Part shown: piece after piece, positions 1 through 7,336 of the stretch
Layout of the letters: the number at the start of each line of letters is the position of its first letter
Position numbering within the stretch: position 1 is the first letter of the stretch
Source: Kiritimatiellia bacterium
GTDB lineage: Bacteria > Verrucomicrobiota > Kiritimatiellia > UBA8416 > JABMPJ01
Direction of reading: 5' to 3'
Assembly: GCA_030745755.1 (NCBI GenBank)
Contig: JASLOA010000056.1
Span: 1-41,089, forward strand
DNA length: 41,089 bases
Notes under the pieces: model-generated
The model's database searches: none
Told to the model about the DNA's origin: nothing
What the model saw: only the letters and a program-made list of their open reading frames with translations
Made by a program: the position numbers and the translations under genes

Positions 1-270
<270 letters not shown>

Positions 271-282
271 AGAGAGACTAAC

Positions 283-1014
283 GTGCGATCGATCAAGGGA
301 CAACGCGCACTGGTTACCGGAGGTGCCAAGCGCCTCGGAAAAGCCATCGCCTTGGCCCTGGCTGATGCGGGAGCCGACCTGGCAATCCACTACCATGCGT
401 CGCAGGCCGAGGCAGAAGCCACGGCGAAAGAAGTGCGTGCGAAAGGCGTCAACGCGGTTGCACTACAGGTGGATCTCGCCACACCGGGCGCGGCCGTCGG
501 ACTGTATGAGCGCGCCGTCTCGGAGCTCGGTCCGATTGACATCCTGGTCAACAACGCATCGATCTTCCGTCCTTCCAAGCTCGCCGACTGCAGTGAAGAG
601 GAACTGCAGGCGAATATCCAGCTGCACGCCGCCGCGCCGTTTCAGCTCTCACGCTGCCTTGCTGCGGCCGGTCGCCCGGGCGTGATTATCAACCTGCTCG
701 ACACCCGCATTGCGCGGCACGATCCAGCCTATGGAGCCTACTGCCTGAGCAAACGAATGCTGGCCGACCAGACCGTGATGCTGGCTCTTGAACTCGCGCC
801 GGACATCCGCGTTAACGGCGTTGCCCCCGGACCCATTTTGCCGCCCGAGGGATCACGCGACGGTCTCATGGATGAGCTTGCCGCCAGCGTTCCGTTGCAG
901 ACCACCGGCACACCGGACGACATCTCCCAAGCCGTCCTTTTCCTCGCACAAAGCAACTTCATCACCGGCCAGATCATCTACGTCGACGGCGGCTCACACA
1001 TCGCGCACAGATAG
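283..1014 (+). CDS. SDR-family oxidoreductase, pteridine reductase (PTR1/FolM)-like
   Basis: This 243-residue short-chain dehydrogenase starts at GTG 283, preceded by the purine-rich AAAGAGAGAC. It has the N-terminal dinucleotide-binding loop (VTGGAKRLGKAIA), the NNAS element and the catalytic YxxxK pair (AYCLSK). Two features point to the pteridine reductase branch rather than FabG. The basic KRLG after the glycines and the HYH motif near residue 36 match trypanosomatid PTR1. An aspartate (LLDTR) sits where most SDRs have the catalytic serine, as in PTR1's Asp-Tyr-Lys triad. The likely role is NADPH-dependent reduction of dihydrofolate or dihydrobiopterin. This would matter in an organism whose carbon metabolism runs on tetrahydrofolate, but the substrate is an inference. 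The C-terminus ends with a typical SDR YVDGG motif. Confidence 0.85.
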   Translation: MRSIKGQRALVTGGAKRLGKAIALALADAGADLAIHYHASQAEAEATAKEVRAKGVNAVALQVDLATPGAAVGLYERAVSELGPIDILVNNASIFRPSKLADCSEEELQANIQLHAAAPFQLSRCLAAAGRPGVIINLLDTRIARHDPAYGAYCLSKRMLADQTVMLALELAPDIRVNGVAPGPILPPEGSRDGLMDELAASVPLQTTGTPDDISQAVLFLAQSNFITGQIIYVDGGSHIAHR

Positions 1015-1070
1015 GGCCGAATTCGCTTGCGTGAAACCAACCCCTTCGCGTACCGTACCCATCCAATTCC

Positions 1071-1162
1071 GGAGAGGTGGCTGAGTGGTTTAAAGCGGTG
1101 GATTGCTAATCCATTGTACTCCTAAGGGGGTACCGGGGGTTCGAATCCCCCCTTCTCCGCCA
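1071..1162 (+). tRNA. tRNA-Ser (anticodon GCU), CCA encoded
   Basis: A class II tRNA with a long variable arm. The acceptor arm GGAGAGG (1071-1077) pairs with CTTCTCC (1152-1158), with one G-U pair, followed by discriminator G 1159 and encoded CCA 1160-1162. The D-arm, a 5-bp anticodon stem with loop TTGCTAA (anticodon GCT, reading AGC/AGU), and a T-arm with GGTTCGAATCC are all present. Total length with CCA is 92 nt, normal for serine tRNAs. The 3' end is repeated about 457 bp downstream, beyond the GIY-YIG gene. Confidence 0.95.
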
Positions 1163-1163
1163 T
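1144..1163 (+). repeat. Direct repeat copy 1: tRNA-Ser 3' end
   Basis: The last part of tRNA-Ser plus one base reads AATCCCCCCTTCTCCGCCAT. A copy with two mismatches in 20 positions lies at 1601-1620. The pair brackets the small GIY-YIG gene, the arrangement expected of an attachment site duplicated by integration or of a decayed tandem tRNA. Confidence 0.7.
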
Positions 1164-1270
1164 TCGACGCGTTCGCCTGTGGGCTCACTTGCTCATGGCA
1201 GGCCAGGACGAACGCGTTGAATGTCCTGAGCAAACGAGCACAGCGAGTGCGTCGAAGGGCGCGTCACTCT

Positions 1271-1561
1271 ATGCCTCACCATACCTACATTCTTGAGTGC
1301 AGTAACGGATCGTACTACGTCGGTCACACCCGCGACGTTCAAGGGCGTATTGGCCGGCACCGCAACGGAACAGGCGCGCGACACACCGCCGTCCACGGTC
1401 CAGATCGACTTGTCTACTCCGAAGCATTTGAGACCGAAACCGAAGCCATCCGTCGAGAACGTCAGCTCAAACGCTGGACCAGGGCAAAGAAGCAGGCCCT
1501 CATAGAAGGGCGACTGTGTCAGCTTCGTCAGCTCAGTCGCAGCCACGACCACAAGCAATAG
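1271..1561 (+). CDS. Small GIY-YIG nuclease-domain protein (UPF0213-like)
   Basis: The ATG at 1271 gives 96 residues starting MPHHTYILECSNGSYYVG. The frame is open further upstream, but that part runs through the tRNA and is not coding. The GIY-YIG core is recognisable: TYIL and YYVGHT stand in for the GIY and YIG strands, followed by an arginine helix (GRIGRHRNGTGARHT) and a glutamate-containing segment (FETETEAIRRERQLKRW) supplying the metal-binding Glu and the basic helix. The size fits the single-domain UPF0213/URI-type family, whose cellular role is poorly known. The gene sits between tRNA-Ser and a near-perfect copy of the tRNA 3' end, suggesting that it arrived as a small cassette. The Shine-Dalgarno is weak (GAAGGG, distant). 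Confidence 0.85.
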   Translation: MPHHTYILECSNGSYYVGHTRDVQGRIGRHRNGTGARHTAVHGPDRLVYSEAFETETEAIRRERQLKRWTRAKKQALIEGRLCQLRQLSRSHDHKQ

Positions 1562-1600
1562 CGTTGATGAGGACACGTAGCTCCGGGAAGAGCCGGAGTC

Positions 1601-1620
1601 AATCCCTCCTTCTCCACCAT
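1601..1620 (+). repeat. Direct repeat copy 2: tRNA-Ser 3' end remnant
   Basis: AATCCCTCCTTCTCCACCAT matches the 3' end of tRNA-Ser (1144-1163) at 18 of 20 positions, including the CCA. It is preceded at 1581-1598 by a perfect 6-bp hairpin (CTCCGG, loop, CCGGAG) that could be a remnant variable arm. No 5' half of a tRNA is visible, so this is a fragment. Confidence 0.7.
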
Positions 1621-1632
1621 CCCCGAAGCCGC

Positions 1633-2865
1633 TTACTTACGCACTTGGTCAGCGTGTGCCAGTGCGCGCGCTTCAACACTCTGAATCTCAGCGAAACCTT
1701 GCGAGCTGACCGGGTTGAGGCCATCGCTCGCCTCCATCGAGGCGTCGGCCTCATTGTAGAGCGATGCCGGACAGGCGGTTAGACTATTGAAGAGGATGTT
1801 GCCCTTATAGAGGGCAACATCGACGGTACCCGTCGCTGCATCGGCCAACACATCGATGGCGGCCAGGGCCGCGCTGGTCGAAGGATCGTAGTAGCGACCG
1901 TCATACACCTGGTCGGCCACGAGCTTGGAAAGCGACTGGAACAGACCGAGGGCCCGCCGATCCATTGTGGCCTGGTACACCATTGCCAGTGTGCTGCCGA
2001 GCAGTTCCATGCCGGGCGCCTCGTAGACACCCCGGCTCTTGGTGCCGATGATCCGGTTCTCGAGCGCATTCTTGAAGCCGACGCCGTTGCGGCCGGCGAT
2101 CTCGTTGGCTTTTTGCATCAACTCAAGCGGCTCCATGCTGACTCCGTTCAGCGCTACCGCCCGTCCCTTCTCAAACCGCACTTCCACGTTCTCAGGCTGG
2201 TCAGGGGCCTGGTCTGGCCAGACACCCATGGTGGGCTCAACGATCGTGGATGGCGTTTCAAGGCTCTCCAGGTCCTCCGCTTCATGCGAAAGCCCCGCGA
2301 GGTTGCCATCTGTGGAATACCGCTTCTCGCCGCCAGGAAAGGCCTCAATGTCCAGCTTGCGCAGGTAGTCGACCATTTCCAGCCGCCCGGGAAACTCCTC
2401 GAGCAGCCCGGCGTCCCGCCAGGGCGCATAGACCTGCATCTCCGGGGCCAAGACATTGGTGTAGCGCTCAAACCGCATCTGGTCGTTGCCCCGACCGGTA
2501 GCGCCATGTGCCAGAACCGTGCAACCGGCCTGCTGCATTTCCTCCACAAGACCCTTGACGGTCACCGCCCGTGCAATGCCGGTGGAATTCCAGTATCCAC
2601 CATCGTACATGGCCTGGGCCTTGATCACCGTGAAGCAGGCTTCGGCCATCTGCTCTTTGAGGTCGACGATGACCGTTTCCACACCACACGGGGCCATCTT
2701 GGTGGCCACGTCAGCAATGTCCGCCTCGTCCGGCTGGGCAAGGTCGGCCGTGAAACACAGAACATCGACACCACAGTCCTTGAACTTGCGCGCAACGGTG
2801 CGGCTATCCAGCCCGCCCGATACACACAACCCCACCTTCTGTCCCTTCAGGTCTTCCAGTTTCAT
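1633..2865 (-). CDS. argG: Argininosuccinate synthase
   Basis: A 410-residue protein that joins citrulline and aspartate with ATP to form argininosuccinate, the penultimate step of arginine synthesis. The N-type ATP-pyrophosphatase loop VSGGLDS lies at residues 15-21. Further matches to the E. coli type of the family include NSTGIARAVT, HGATGRGNDQMRF, EKRYSTDGNL, FKNALENRIIGTKSRGVYE and EAPGMELL. The loop reads SGGLDSR instead of the usual SGGLDTS. The start at 2865 is preceded on the minus strand by GGTGGAG. It is the last gene of the argJ-argB-argD-argG series, 160 bp after argD; that gap holds a palindromic repeat. Transcription may therefore be partly uncoupled from argD. Confidence 0.93.
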   Translation of the reverse strand: MKLEDLKGQKVGLCVSGGLDSRTVARKFKDCGVDVLCFTADLAQPDEADIADVATKMAPCGVETVIVDLKEQMAEACFTVIKAQAMYDGGYWNSTGIARAVTVKGLVEEMQQAGCTVLAHGATGRGNDQMRFERYTNVLAPEMQVYAPWRDAGLLEEFPGRLEMVDYLRKLDIEAFPGGEKRYSTDGNLAGLSHEAEDLESLETPSTIVEPTMGVWPDQAPDQPENVEVRFEKGRAVALNGVSMEPLELMQKANEIAGRNGVGFKNALENRIIGTKSRGVYEAPGMELLGSTLAMVYQATMDRRALGLFQSLSKLVADQVYDGRYYDPSTSAALAAIDVLADAATGTVDVALYKGNILFNSLTACPASLYNEADASMEASDGLNPVSSQGFAEIQSVEARALAHADQVRK

Positions 2866-2928
2866 GGCTCCACCTTAGCCCCTTTGTGTCGCGGTTTGAG
2901 ATCCACATTCAGTGAACACATTCACTGT

Positions 2929-3013
2929 GTCATCCCGAGCTTGCCGAGGGATCTCCACGATGCTGAGCGGATTTGAGATTGCTCGACAACGCTTCGCTCC
3001 GCTCGGAATGACA
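2929..3013. repeat. Imperfect inverted repeat, family R, copy 1
   Basis: The ends GTCATCCCGAGC and GCTCGGAATGAC are inverted copies of each other, enclosing the sub-motif CGAGGGATCTCC. Related copies lie at 12415-12485, 19572-19644 and 40987-41084. This one lies between argD and argG, directly after the argD stop. In RNA it would fold as a long hairpin. Confidence 0.8.
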
Positions 3014-3025
3014 GCTCCTGTCAAG

Positions 3026-4390
3026 CTATTCGGCCTTCTCTTCCTCTTCCGCTTCTTCCGCAGCTTCTTCAGGAGCTTCTTCGCCGGCTTCCTCTTCCGC
3101 CGGAGCTTCTTCACCGGTCTCGGCGTCAGCAGCCGCTTCTTCCTCTGCGGGTTCCTCAACCGCGCCGGCGGCTTCCGCCATGGCTTCGGCTGCGGCGTTC
3201 AGATCGTCGTGCCAGATCTCGAGCGCTTCATCGAGCATCTCGATGGCTTCCTCAAGCTCGGCTTCCTTGACGTTGAGCGGCGGCAGGAAGCGGATCACGT
3301 TGCCGGCGGTTGCCAGGGCAAGCAGCCCCATGTCCCGCAGGATCTCTGTTACGGGAGCGGCTTCCTGGTCAAGCACCAGGCCCAGCATCAGGCCCCGTCC
3401 CCGCACGCCTTCAACATGCTCGTAGCGCGAGGCTAGCTCTTCGAGACCGGCCTGGAACTTAGCGCCAACAGTCGTGGCATGTGAAACCAGGTCTTCGTCC
3501 TCGATCACATCCAGCGTTGCCAGGGCGGCCGCGCAGGCCAGCGGTGTGCCGCCAAAGGTGGAGGCATGTTTGCCCGGACCAAAGACATCGGCCAGCTTGG
3601 GCCCCGCCACAACAGCACCAATCGGGTAGCCGCTGCCGAGGGACTTGGCCAGCGAGAAGGCATCCGGCGTCACGCCATAGGCCTGGTAGCCAAACCAGCT
3701 ACCGGTCCGGCCCAGTCCACACTGCACTTCGTCACACAGCATCAGAAGCCCATGCTCGTCACACAGCTCCCGGATACCCTTGAAGAAAGCTTCATCGGCC
3801 GGCACTACGCCACCTTCGCCCTGTACGGCTTCAACAATGACCGCAGCCGTGTTGTCCGTAATCATGGCCCGCACACAGTCCAGGTCGTTGAAATCGGCAG
3901 GGAAGAATCCCTCAGGCATCGGCTCGAAGCCCTCCTGAATCTTCTCCTGTCCGGTCATGGCCGCTGTGGCGAGCGTCCGACCATGGAACGAACCGGTCAT
4001 CGAAATGATCTCATACTTCTCGTTCTCATGCCCCCACAGCCGGGCCAGCTTGATCAGACCCTCGTTGGCTTCCGCGCCCGAGTTGCAGAAGAACACCTTG
4101 CCGTCCAGCGAGAGACGCGACAGCCGCCAGGCCAGCCGGGCCTGGTTCTCGGTGTAGTAGAGGTTGGAGACATGCATCAGGTCAGCGGCCTGCCGCTGGA
4201 TGGCCTCCACGACCCGCGGGTGGCAATGCCCCACGTTGTTCACAGAGATGCCGGCGATGAAGTCCAGGTATACCTTTCCATCGGTATCCCACACCTTGGA
4301 GCCACGCCCCTTCTCCAATACCAGCTCGGGGCTGTACGTCGGCATCACGTACTCGTTAAACAGTGTTTTGATCTCGTCGGTCTTGCTCAT
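3026..4390 (-). CDS. argD: Acetylornithine aminotransferase with acidic C-terminal tail
   Basis: A class III PLP-dependent aminotransferase making N-acetylornithine from N-acetylglutamate semialdehyde. Visible family motifs are GRGSKVWDTDGKVYLDF near the N-terminus, CNSGAEANEGLIKLAR, GSFHGRT, the LCDEVQCGLGRTG strand with the PLP-contacting Asp, and the Schiff-base lysine in SLAKSLGSG. The catalytic domain ends near residue 397, which is the normal family length. A tail of roughly 55 residues made almost only of Glu and Ala follows. The tail is unusual; it has no predicted fold and its role is unknown. The start at 4390 has AGGGAAG upstream. The gene lies 27 bp downstream of argB on the same strand, so it belongs to the same operon. 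Confidence 0.93.
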   Translation of the reverse strand: MSKTDEIKTLFNEYVMPTYSPELVLEKGRGSKVWDTDGKVYLDFIAGISVNNVGHCHPRVVEAIQRQAADLMHVSNLYYTENQARLAWRLSRLSLDGKVFFCNSGAEANEGLIKLARLWGHENEKYEIISMTGSFHGRTLATAAMTGQEKIQEGFEPMPEGFFPADFNDLDCVRAMITDNTAAVIVEAVQGEGGVVPADEAFFKGIRELCDEHGLLMLCDEVQCGLGRTGSWFGYQAYGVTPDAFSLAKSLGSGYPIGAVVAGPKLADVFGPGKHASTFGGTPLACAAALATLDVIEDEDLVSHATTVGAKFQAGLEELASRYEHVEGVRGRGLMLGLVLDQEAAPVTEILRDMGLLALATAGNVIRFLPPLNVKEAELEEAIEMLDEALEIWHDDLNAAAEAMAEAAGAVEEPAEEEAAADAETGEEAPAEEEAGEEAPEEAAEEAEEEEKAE

Positions 4391-4417
4391 AGCGCTTCCC
4401 TGTGTCCTTCCCTCTTC

Positions 4418-5299
4418 CTATTCGGTCGATACAATCTCGGTTCCAATACCTTGTTGTGTAAATATTTCAAGCAATAATGAGTGCTTCACTCGTCCATCCA
4501 CCATATGCACCTTGCGCACACCCGCATGCAAGGCCTCCACACCGCTGCTGCACTTCGGCAGCATCCCGCCGCCAATCACACCCTCTGCAATCAGCTTCTC
4601 CAGCTCGGATGCCTGGAGTGTCTCGATCAGGGAATCGGCATCGTCCGGGTCATGCAGCAGCCCGGGCACATCCGAAAGAAACACGAGCTTACGCACCGAC
4701 AGCGCCCTGGCAATAGCCGCCGCGGCAACATCCGCGTTCACATTGTGCACCCTGCCGTCTTCGCCCTTCCCCAGTGGCGTGATCACCGGGATGACACCCC
4801 GCTCCACGATCGCCCGGATCAGGCCATCCTCCACCTCGCCCGGCTCACCCACAAATCCCCAGTCCAGCATCTCGCCCGTAGCCGGATCGGTCTCCTGTTT
4901 CCGCACCACGTGCAACACGTCGTCGCCATGCAGGGCTTCGGCCCGGCCACCCAGTCGGTTGACCGTCTCAACAATGCGCGGATTGACCTCCCCCTTGATC
5001 ACCTTCTCGACAATCGCAATGGTTTTCTCACAGGTCACCCGCAGGCCGTTCACAAACCGCGCCGGAATCCCGTGCTCTTCCATGCCGCGCGAGATCGCCT
5101 TGCCACCGCCATGCACAATGATGGGCCGCATGCCGACGCATTCCATGAAGACGATGTCCTGCAACACGCCTTCAATCGTGGCCGCGTCTTCCATCGCACT
5201 GCCGCCGAACTTCACCACCACCCAGGCATCCCTGAAAGCCTGGATGTAGGGCAAGGCCTCGATCAACACGCGCGCTTTAGCTGTGGCTTCCTCTACCAT
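4418..5299 (-). CDS. argB: Acetylglutamate kinase
   Basis: This 293-residue amino acid kinase phosphorylates N-acetylglutamate, the usual control point of arginine synthesis. Motifs in order: VVVKFGGSAM (phosphate loop), IVHGGGKAIS, VNGLRVT (substrate site), NVNADVAAAAIA and LSDVPGLL, then GGGMLPKCSSGVEAL in the nucleotide-binding part. I chose ATG 5299 rather than the upstream in-frame ATG at 5347, because 5299 lies 2 bp after the argJ stop and gives the usual family N-terminus. The close spacing implies translational coupling with argJ. The family's arginine-inhibited form carries an extra N-terminal helix; here about 22 residues precede the kinase core, so feedback inhibition is possible but not shown. 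Confidence 0.93.
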   Translation of the reverse strand: MVEEATAKARVLIEALPYIQAFRDAWVVVKFGGSAMEDAATIEGVLQDIVFMECVGMRPIIVHGGGKAISRGMEEHGIPARFVNGLRVTCEKTIAIVEKVIKGEVNPRIVETVNRLGGRAEALHGDDVLHVVRKQETDPATGEMLDWGFVGEPGEVEDGLIRAIVERGVIPVITPLGKGEDGRVHNVNADVAAAAIARALSVRKLVFLSDVPGLLHDPDDADSLIETLQASELEKLIAEGVIGGGMLPKCSSGVEALHAGVRKVHMVDGRVKHSLLLEIFTQQGIGTEIVSTE

Positions 5300-5301
5300 G
5301 T

Positions 5302-6516
5302 CTACGTTGTGTACTCCGAATTGATCCGTACATAGTCGTAACTGCAATCGCAGGTGTAAACCGTGTCGCGCCCATTCCCGAGGTGCAAGTCCACCAGCAC
5401 CGTGAACTCATCCTGCTGGAGCACGGCCTCCAGCGACTTCAGGTCGGTCTGACCGGCCACAGTGCCGTTGCTCACCGCTACGAAGTCATCCAGCTTGATC
5501 TCAATCGTATCCGCATCGACCTTTACGCCGGCGTACCCGACGGCGTCATAGATCCGCCCCCAGTTGGGGTCGCACCCGAACCAGGAGGTCTTCACCAACA
5601 TCGAATTCGCTATAGCCCGTGCGGCCTGCCTCGCTTCGGCATCATTCTTGGCGCCCCGCACGGTTACGGTCACGAACTTCGTGGCCCCTTCACCGTCCTT
5701 GACAATCATCCGTGCCAATTGCCCGCACACGTCCCGCACTGCCTGCACAAACAGGGACCAGTCCGCGTGATCCGGCTGCAATGGGGTATTGCCTGCCGCG
5801 CCATTGGCCAGCATCAGCACCGTATCGTTCGTGCTCTCGTCACCGTCCACGGTGATCCGGTTAAAGCTATCCTGAACAGCATCGCGCAGCATGTCCTGCA
5901 GCGCCGCACCTTCCACGGCCGCGTCCGTGGTGACATACGCCAGCATGGTGGCCATGTTGGGGTCGATCATGCCGGACCCCTTGGCCATACCGCCGATCCG
6001 TACCGGCTTGCCATCGATTTCCAGCTCCAGGGCAATCTCCTTGGGAACCAGGTCGGTCGTCATAATCGCACGGGCGGCAGCGGCGCCGCCATCGGGCGAG
6101 AGCGCACCGGCCACGTCCTTGATACCGGCCTCAACCTTGTCCATGGGCATGGGGACACCAATGGTACCCGTCGAACAGACACACACGCCGCCAGGTGCCA
6201 GACCCAACGCCTCGGCCGTGAGCTGCGCCATGCGGTCGGCATCCACCCGTCCCTGTGCGCCGGTGGCGGCATTGGCGTTTCCGCTGTTGATGATAACAGC
6301 CCGTCCAACACCCGTGGCGACCCGTTCCCGGCATAGTGCGACCGGGGCCGCCGCGAGCCGGTTGGAGGTAAAGGTACCCGCCAACACCGCGTCCCGATCC
6401 GACAGTAGCAGGGCCACGTCCGGCTTCTCGCTCCGGATGCCGCAGTTCACAGCCCCGGCCTCAAACCCGACCGGTGCCGTCACACCGCCGTCACTAGTTG
6501 TCCATGCAGTTCCCAT
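5302..6516 (-). CDS. argJ: Bifunctional glutamate N-acetyltransferase / ornithine acetyltransferase
   Basis: This 404-residue protein transfers acetyl from N-acetylornithine to glutamate, recycling the acetyl group in arginine synthesis. The self-cleavage site that makes the two chains is in KGSGMIDPNMATMLAYVTTD; the Thr of ATML becomes the nucleophile of the beta chain. Other family motifs are GTFTSNRLAAAPV, INSGNANAATG, the STGTIGVPMPM oxyanion region, and the SWFGCDPNWGRI stretch near the C-terminus. It is the first gene of the arg operon, starting at 6516 after GGGGGAGAAGG. A small hairpin lies upstream at 6611-6632. Use of ArgJ implies the cyclic arginine pathway, so no separate argE is needed. 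Confidence 0.95.
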   Translation of the reverse strand: MGTAWTTSDGGVTAPVGFEAGAVNCGIRSEKPDVALLLSDRDAVLAGTFTSNRLAAAPVALCRERVATGVGRAVIINSGNANAATGAQGRVDADRMAQLTAEALGLAPGGVCVCSTGTIGVPMPMDKVEAGIKDVAGALSPDGGAAAARAIMTTDLVPKEIALELEIDGKPVRIGGMAKGSGMIDPNMATMLAYVTTDAAVEGAALQDMLRDAVQDSFNRITVDGDESTNDTVLMLANGAAGNTPLQPDHADWSLFVQAVRDVCGQLARMIVKDGEGATKFVTVTVRGAKNDAEARQAARAIANSMLVKTSWFGCDPNWGRIYDAVGYAGVKVDADTIEIKLDDFVAVSNGTVAGQTDLKSLEAVLQQDEFTVLVDLHLGNGRDTVYTCDCSYDYVRINSEYTT

Positions 6517-6610
6517 ATGCGTGCTTTCTGCCTTCTCCCCCAGAAAAAGACAAAACTGAGACTATCCCCTATCAGCGCGGAAAAGGCTAGCATAAACAGT
6601 AGGGTGTCGT

Positions 6611-6632
6611 GGGGCGCGGTGAGATGCGCCCC
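6611..6632. promoter_or_regulatory. Hairpin between the HTH regulator and argJ
   Basis: GGGGCGC (6611-6617) and GCGCCCC (6626-6632) form a perfect 7-bp GC stem with an 8-nt loop. It lies about 95 bp upstream of the argJ start and just after the end of the regulator frame on the minus strand. No T-tract follows, so it could be a processing or attenuation structure; no function is shown. Confidence 0.3.
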
Positions 6633-6694
6633 GTGGTGCGCGATCAGAACTTCCGAATGCACAGGGGGTGAAGTTTCAAATGCTACACGACACG

Positions 6695-7153
6695 TCAATC
6701 GGGCTTGCCCCATCGGGCACCGGCCAACAGTCGCTTGACAACGGGACACTCCATGCATGGCAAGATGGAGTCAGTCACTTCCGATTCGGGCGGCCGGCAG
6801 TCCTTGGCGCCAATGAACCAGCAGAACTGGCCCCCGCCAACCGTGTAACTTGGGCATTTCTCGCGCTGCTGAGGCGAACATTCTCAAATCTCCCAGCAGG
6901 GAACATCGTCAAGCTTCTGCTTACGATAAAGCGCCAGAAGCACGAGCAACTGGATCAGAACACGCGTAGGGACCTCACGCCACCCCTGCTCATAGCTCTG
7001 AACAGCCTTGGCGGAGATCCCGAGGGCATCGGACAGCTCTAACTGAGTGCGCCCCAGTTCGTTACGGATATGTCTGACCGTTTGAGCGTGCCGGGAGTCA
7101 GACGTGTCCTTCTGCACGCCATCGTCCACTCCGCCTGGTTTGCTGCTACTCAT
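6695..7153 (-). CDS. XRE-type HTH regulator with Cys-rich C-terminal domain, interrupted by in-frame TGA
   Basis: The ATG at 7153 follows a strong GGAGGAG. The first 89 residues contain an HTH_3 domain (VRHIRNELGRTQLELSDALG, then SAKAVQSYEQGW) and end in DVPCWEI at TGA 6884-6886. The same frame then continues for 62 residues to TGA 6695-6697. That part carries ECSPQQREKCPSY, GGQFCWFIGAKDC and LPCMECPVV. From memory of the family, HTH regulators of this type in sulfate reducers and acetogens continue as CWE-x3-C, REKCP, CWFI and CxxC; here every cysteine and the spacing are kept, with the TGA at a normally basic position. A CGA-to-TGA change would explain a plain nonsense mutation; recoding is the alternative. 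The gene diverges from cooC and may control the CODH/ACS operon. I cannot tell whether it is active. Confidence 0.65.
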
Positions 7154-7223
7154 TCGGTCTTTTCTTCTCCTCCCGTCCCCAGGGGGGCGGTCGGGGGGGG
7201 CCAAAGGGGGGGGGTAATCGGCC

Positions 7224-7252
7224 TTGACTGCCACGGAGTGGTAGCTTACCCT
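7224..7252 (+). promoter_or_regulatory. Possible sigma-70 promoter for the CODH/ACS operon
   Basis: TTGACT (7224-7229) and TACCCT (7247-7252) are separated by 17 bp in the gap between the divergent HTH regulator and cooC. The site lies about 85 bp before the cooC start. Two long G-runs (8 and 9 G) lie just upstream of it, at 7193-7214. The assignment rests on consensus match only. Confidence 0.35.
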
Positions 7253-7336
7253 GTCCCTTCTCGAGTACTGAACATTACGTTAAGTGGCCCTATCTGTCCA
7301 GAGGGCATTTCAGTGCGGGAATATGGGGTTGACGAC

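Noticed and set aside
1103..1270. Upstream extension of the GIY-YIG frame
   Set aside because: It overlaps tRNA-Ser; the GIY-YIG domain starts at ATG 1271.
6900..7153. SECIS element confirmed for the regulator TGA
   Set aside because: I could find only a weak 5-bp stem soon after the TGA (UUCGC/GCGAG), which does not meet a convincing bacterial SECIS. Recoding stays a hypothesis.
7070..7336. Extended N-terminus of CooC from 7070
   Set aside because: The extra 89 residues cross the promoter region and the divergent regulator's start, and CooC proteins begin at the MKLAVTGKGG strand. ATG 7337 is the start.
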